A stretch of 64,000 nucleotides of DNA, from positions 509,992 to 573,991 of the forward strand of contig NZ_CP101322.1 in assembly GCF_024300625.1 (NCBI RefSeq). Direction: 5' to 3'. The position numbers were made by a program, and so were the translations under genes. Origin of the DNA: Halovivax gelatinilyticus (GTDB lineage: Archaea > Halobacteriota > Halobacteria > Halobacteriales > Natrialbaceae). Of the stretch, positions 62,343-64,000 are shown one piece after another (position 1 is the first letter of the stretch; every line of letters starts with the position of its first letter). The notes under the pieces are model-generated. The model worked only from the letters and a program-made list of their open reading frames with translations, was not told the DNA's origin and did not search any database.

Positions 62343-63347
62343 ATGCGCACACCGTACCTCGTACTCGGAACGATCGTTCTCGTCGCGACCGTCGTCGACA
62401 TCCTCTGGACGACCCTCTGGGTCGACGGCGGCTCGGGTCCGCTCTCGGGTCGCCTGACGACCGGCGTCTGGCGTGGACTCAGATGGGCGAGCCGCGAGGA
62501 GACGCGACTGTTGAGCGTCGCGGGGCCGCTGATCCTCGTCGCCACGCTGGTGATGTGGATCGCCGGCCTCTGGGTCGGCTGGAGCCTCCTGTTCGCCGGC
62601 GACCGAACCGCCCTGCTGAGTACCCACACCGGCGAACCGGCCGACTGGACGGGTCGCGTTTACTACGTCGCCTACACGATGTTCACGAACGGAAACGGCG
62701 ACTACACGCCGACGAGCGGCGGCTGGGAGATCGCCAGCGCGCTGACGACTGCCACCGGGATGGCCTTGGTCACCCTCGGCGTCTCCTACGTCCTGACGGT
62801 CCTCTCTGCGGTCTCCGAAAAGCGGTCGTTCGCCAGCACCGTCACCGGCCTCGGCGAGCGAAGCGAGGCCTTCGTCCGGGCGGGGTACACCGAACGGGAC
62901 GGATTCGACGGACTCGACCTCCCGCTCGAATCGCTCGCGAATCAGCTCAGCGTACTCGCTGACCAGCATCAGGCCTACCCGATTCTACACTACTATCACA
63001 GCGAGCAGTCGGGAAACGCGTCGGCCGTCGCCGTCGCGATCCTCGACGAGGGACTCACGCTCGCCCGTTACGGCGTGGCAGCGAACGTCCAGCCGAAGCC
63101 GACGCTCGTCCGGACGGCCCGCTCGAGTACGGACCAGTACCTGGACACCCTCGGGTCGGCGTTCATCGACCCCGCCGAGCGAACCCCGCCGCCGCCGAAC
63201 CTCGATCGCCTTCGCGAAGAGGGGATCGAGACCGTCTCCGACGAGCGATTCGCGGAGGTGCTCGACGCAAAACGAGAACGCCGACGGAAACTCCTCGGCG
63301 TGGTCGAGGGCGACGCCTGGGAGTGGCCGCCGGTCGAGGAGGGATGA
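62343..63347 (+). CDS. Ion-channel-family membrane protein with atypical filter
   Basis: The 334-residue protein has four hydrophobic segments in its first 170 residues and a pore-like loop VAYTMFTNGNGDYTPTSGGWE. This resembles a potassium-channel T-x-G-Y-G-D filter but reads T-N-G-N-G-D-Y. The cytoplasmic C-terminal half (170-334) is alpha-helical and charged, with an unusual AERTPPPPNLDRL stretch. It probably forms an ion or small-solute channel. ATG 62343 starts it. It lies 184 bases after the acidic repeat protein on the same strand. Confidence 0.8.
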   Translation: MRTPYLVLGTIVLVATVVDILWTTLWVDGGSGPLSGRLTTGVWRGLRWASREETRLLSVAGPLILVATLVMWIAGLWVGWSLLFAGDRTALLSTHTGEPADWTGRVYYVAYTMFTNGNGDYTPTSGGWEIASALTTATGMALVTLGVSYVLTVLSAVSEKRSFASTVTGLGERSEAFVRAGYTERDGFDGLDLPLESLANQLSVLADQHQAYPILHYYHSEQSGNASAVAVAILDEGLTLARYGVAANVQPKPTLVRTARSSTDQYLDTLGSAFIDPAERTPPPPNLDRLREEGIETVSDERFAEVLDAKRERRRKLLGVVEGDAWEWPPVEEG

Positions 63348-63577
63348 CCCTCTCCGACCAGTCCAGATTTGATTGGACCATCATCGACGAGTCGGTCGAC
63401 GGTTAGACCGGAACCGTCTTCAGTTCGCTTAGAATGATGAGGCGTCGTTCCCACTCAATTAGTGTGGGACCGCTCCGCCAGTTCGTCGGCTCGTCATGTC
63501 AGCCCACATTTCGTTCGATCAGGCTATTTCGGCACGCATCCGTATCATCTATCACGCGAGAATCCGTTCCGAGCCGT

Positions 63578-63802
63578 ATGACGTCCGAAGATCCGCCCAT
63601 GGAAACGACAGTCAGTGATCGGGGAATGGTAGCGATCCCGGCATCCCTTCGCCGACGACTGGACATCGAAGCCGGGGACAAGATCCGATGGGACGTCGAC
63701 GAGGACGGGACGCTCTCCGTCGAGGTCGTTCGCCAGCGCTACGGCGCGTTCGAAGACGACGACCTGAAGGCCGCGATGGGCGGCGACGGTCCCGAAACGT
63801 AG
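63578..63802 (+). CDS. AbrB/SpoVT-type DNA-binding protein
   Basis: This 74-residue protein has an AbrB swapped-hairpin domain: TVSDRGMVAIPASLRRRLDIEAGDKIRWDVDEDG. A short acidic tail (AFEDDDLKAAMGGDGPE) follows. It resembles antitoxins of the MazE or VapB type, but no toxin gene is visible beside it in the window. A start at ATG 63599 would remove seven residues. It may be an orphan regulator or antitoxin. Confidence 0.75.
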   Translation: MTSEDPPMETTVSDRGMVAIPASLRRRLDIEAGDKIRWDVDEDGTLSVEVVRQRYGAFEDDDLKAAMGGDGPET

Positions 63803-63855
63803 CTCGCTAGGGGTTCGCCGATACGTATTCCCGCACGGTCGCCATACCGCAGACC

Positions 63856-64000
63856 ATGCCCGAGTACTACGAGGATATCTCGATCGGCGACACGAGAGAG
63901 TTCGGCGAGCGAACGGTCACCAAGGACGAGATCGTCGAGTTCGCGGAGAAGTACGATCCGCAGCCGATCCACGTCGACGAGTCGGCGGCCGAAGCGACCA
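63856..64000 (+). CDS. MaoC-family dehydratase, partial at window end
   Basis: The frame starts at ATG 63856 and runs off the window at 64000 without a stop. It reads MPEYYEDISIGDTREFGERTVT, then FAEKYDPQPIHVDES, the N-terminal hydratase motif with the conserved Asp/His (D-x-Q-P-I-H-V-D-E). It would be a hot-dog-fold enoyl-CoA hydratase. Only the first 48 residues are visible. Confidence 0.8.
   Translation, partial: MPEYYEDISIGDTREFGERTVTKDEIVEFAEKYDPQPIHVDESAAEAT

Overview
The window looks like chromosomal DNA of an extremely halophilic archaeon (class Halobacteria). The sequence is GC-rich, the proteins are strongly acidic, several starts are leaderless with a TATA-like box about 25-30 bases upstream, and there are archaeal or haloarchaeal markers: TiaS, Cbf5, a DUF106/EMC3 protein, Mch, an archaeal CMP kinase, a bacterio-opsin-activator type HTH_10 regulator and a GTPBP1-like GTPase. 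I cannot name the genus from sequence alone. One tRNA (Pro, GGG) is present. I see no rRNA, CRISPR array or intact mobile element.

Layout. 0.1-7.4 kb: an envelope-polysaccharide or glycosylation neighbourhood with a methyltransferase-kinase fusion, a GT4 glycosyltransferase, a polyprenyl-phosphate sugar transferase and a sugar-nucleotide pyrophosphorylase. 7.8-18.8 kb: mixed housekeeping and small membrane proteins (VanZ, PAP2, purine permease, glutaredoxin, cysteine synthase-like enzyme, XRE regulator, TiaS, aldo/keto reductase, SHOCT protein, tRNA-Pro, aspartoacylase-like hydrolase). 18.8-30.9 kb: a coherent acyl-CoA/uptake cluster with a KAS III-like enzyme, two AMP-forming acyl-CoA ligases, a complete Liv-type ABC importer, an HTH_10 regulator, an alpha/beta hydrolase and a divergent MaoC hydratase. 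30.9-37.3 kb: RNA and core genes (cbf5, cmk, DUF106), mch, an epimerase and an RsmC-like methyltransferase.

38-47.4 kb is accessory and visibly more A/T-rich. It holds a secreted PQQ-propeller lipoprotein, a folded DNA/RNA element, a fragment of a GTPase gene, a frameshifted IS5-type transposase remnant, and a compact transport module (universal stress protein, zinc-ribbon protein, Lrp regulator fused to an RCK-C domain, amino-acid permease fused to two UspA domains, and a TrkA-type channel/RCK protein). 47.4-60 kb returns to ordinary chromosome: GTPBP-like GTPase, pyrF, an Anabaena-sensory-rhodopsin-transducer homologue, an AbrB/MazF pair, nitroreductase, MBL hydrolase, phosphoribosyltransferase, F420-dependent oxidoreductase, GH15 glucoamylase-like protein and a large-subunit catalase with a DJ-1-like tail.

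The most unusual object is the secreted protein at 60.67-62.16 kb. It is an almost purely acidic repeat protein with about 18 copies of an NGVDD unit punctuated by six short beta-strand-like cassettes. It is followed by an ion-channel-like protein with an odd filter. I regard this protein, the permease/TrkA/Lrp-RCK module and the acyl-CoA/Liv cluster as the best candidates for undescribed biology. Functions are inferred from motifs read by eye, without database searches.
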